Below are positions 62,701 to 64,000 of a stretch of 64,000 nucleotides of DNA, one piece after another. Each line of letters begins with the position of its first letter. Within the stretch, counting starts at the first letter, position 1. A model generated the notes under the pieces. That model saw nothing but the letters and a program-made list of their open reading frames with translations, ran no database searches and was not told the DNA's origin. Source of the DNA: Dermatophagoides farinae (lineage: Eukaryota; Arthropoda; Arachnida; Sarcoptiformes; Pyroglyphidae); contig NC_134682.1 of assembly GCF_024713945.1 (NCBI RefSeq), forward strand, positions 558,001-622,000. The letters run 5' to 3'. Both the position numbers and the translations under genes were made by a program.

Positions 62701-62980
62701 CTTAAGCAGCCATCATCTTTTTTGTAGAAAAAAAATCTCTTTTTCATCTTCATAGATTATTTTTTTTGTAGAAGAAAAAAAAACAAAAAATTTTTTTTTT
62801 CGGGATCATTCGAAAAAAAATCGAAAATCATTCAAGATAGTGGTAGCCAAGTATTGAATAAACGGCTATCATCACATATTATTATTTTTTTTTTCTTCTT
62901 CATCTTCTTCTTCTACATGTGTCCATCATCAAATAACAAATATCCATTTGATGGACGATGATGATGATCATGGCTATGAC

Positions 62981-62983
<3 letters not shown>

Positions 62984-63019
<36 letters not shown>

Positions 63020-63045
63020 GATGATGATGATGATGAGGATGATGA
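62984..63045. repeat. (GAT)n trinucleotide repeat, interrupted
   Basis: About 62 bases of GAT with single GAA and GAG variants. It is the longest GAT tract noticed in the window and produces a spurious poly-Asp frame. Confidence 0.85.
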
Positions 63046-64000
63046 CCACAAAAGAAAAAAATTTTATCATTTCATCAACATTTTTATTGTTAAATTAATC
63101 TTAATGTGTGATTCTTATTCGCTATATTATAATTTATCATCATCATCATAACCAAAATCACAATCAGTTTAATTCTTGAAATTCCATAAATTCTCAACAT
63201 CATTACCGCCATCATTCACATTCCGTATTCAACCAAGAGATCATTGAATGATCATTGACTCAACAAATAAAGAAGGTCAATTCCCTGTCGTTTTGTGTGT
63301 GCGCGCTTGTGATTCATTAGCCAAATCAGATTAATCTCATTAAAAAATTTGTTTTCATTTTCAAATATGCTACATTGATCTTCTTCTTCTTCTTCTTCTT
63401 TTTGTGTGTGTTTTTCTTCTTTTGTATCAAATTCATTCATAGTGAAAAATTATTATTGTCATCATTGTATTCAACTTTTTTAACTCTTCTATTTTCAAAA
63501 TTTCATTCGCACACACACACACACACCTGTTGCATTTATTATTATCACTGTTGTTGTTGTGTATAAATGATCCAAGAAGCAAAAAAAAAAAAATCTTGTA
63601 AATCTTTCCATTTTTGTCTTTATTATTATTATTATTGTTGTTGTTGTTGCTACCACTGCCAAATAATCGTTTTGAACAAAAAAAAAAAAAAAAAAAAATA
63701 AATAAACAAAATATAGTCATCACATGTTTTATATATATATATGGAGAAAATCTTCAGTTATTTTATAAATAAAATAGCTCTAAGCCACTGTGTGTGTGTG
63801 TGTGTGAATGTTTGTTCCAAGAAGATCCATAATGCCATAACAAGCAACTACTTAATAATGACGATGATGATGATGAAGCTATTCACATAGATGATATTTG
63901 TATTTTTGAAGATGTGAATTTTTTTTTACGAATATGTTTTAGTATTGCTTGTAGTCATCGTTGTGGTTGTTGTTTTTGGGAACTTTTGTTTTTGGACAAC

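Larger units (their letters stand above)
58737..64000. other. CERT 3' UTR and gene-free, repeat-rich right flank
   Basis: After the CERT poly(A) signal I recognise no exon on either strand up to the window end. Features are simple repeats: long A/T runs (for example about 59478-59494 and 59839-59860), (GAC)n at 62188-62207, (CCA)n at about 62668-62700, (GAT)n at 62984-63045 and CA/TG tracts. The CCA tract reads as poly-Gly/Val on the minus strand and is not a convincing exon. A gene beyond the window edge could have untranslated sequence here. Confidence 0.55.

Noticed and set aside
62948-63151. Poly-Asp protein
   Set aside because: Entirely explained by the (GAT)n tract.

Overview
The window looks like nuclear DNA of a small-genome invertebrate. 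It is AT-rich and saturated with short simple repeats: (GAT/ATC)n, (CA/TG)n, (CAA/TTG)n and long A or T runs. It carries intron-containing, animal-specific genes. My best guess is an arthropod, possibly an acariform mite, from the AT-richness, the ATC/GAT repeats inside and outside genes, and the sequence style of the proteins. The species assignment is inference only. No viral, plasmid, bacterial, CRISPR or rRNA sequence was recognised, and no tRNA gene was recognised by eye.

Layout: 1-17157 has no recognisable gene and contains a local duplication at about 10.8-11.8 kb. Four protein genes follow, all on the + strand. (1) 17158-33032 is a 13-exon Groucho/TLE corepressor gene (768 aa predicted) with a 7.5 kb first intron. 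(2) 37830-39101 is an apparently intronless gene for a three-dsRBD protein of the Loquacious/TRBP/PACT/R2D2 type, a Dicer or Argonaute cofactor. (3) 45549-53657 is a second, diverged 14-exon Groucho/TLE gene (869 aa predicted). (4) 55099-58736 is a 6-exon ceramide transfer protein gene (CERT/COL4A3BP, 812 aa predicted) with PH domain, serine-rich motif, FFAT-like motif and START domain. The remainder, 58737-64000, is repeat-rich noncoding sequence.

All exon boundaries were read by eye from GT/AG signals and checked for reading phase and protein similarity. Every exon set listed closes in frame. The two Groucho genes are paralogues in direct orientation: most intron positions and phases are shared, but each has at least one private intron. 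The first copy keeps the CcN (CK2/cdc2/NLS) block of classical Groucho, which the second has lost. The penultimate coding exon is much more similar between the copies at silent sites than its neighbours are, which suggests local gene conversion. A 199-bp pogo/Tigger-like MITE with perfect 21-bp terminal inverted repeats and TA flanks sits between the second Groucho gene and CERT. There is no operon logic here. Groucho copies act as nuclear corepressors recruited by DNA-binding factors, the dsRBD protein probably works in small-RNA pathways, and CERT moves ceramide from ER to Golgi.
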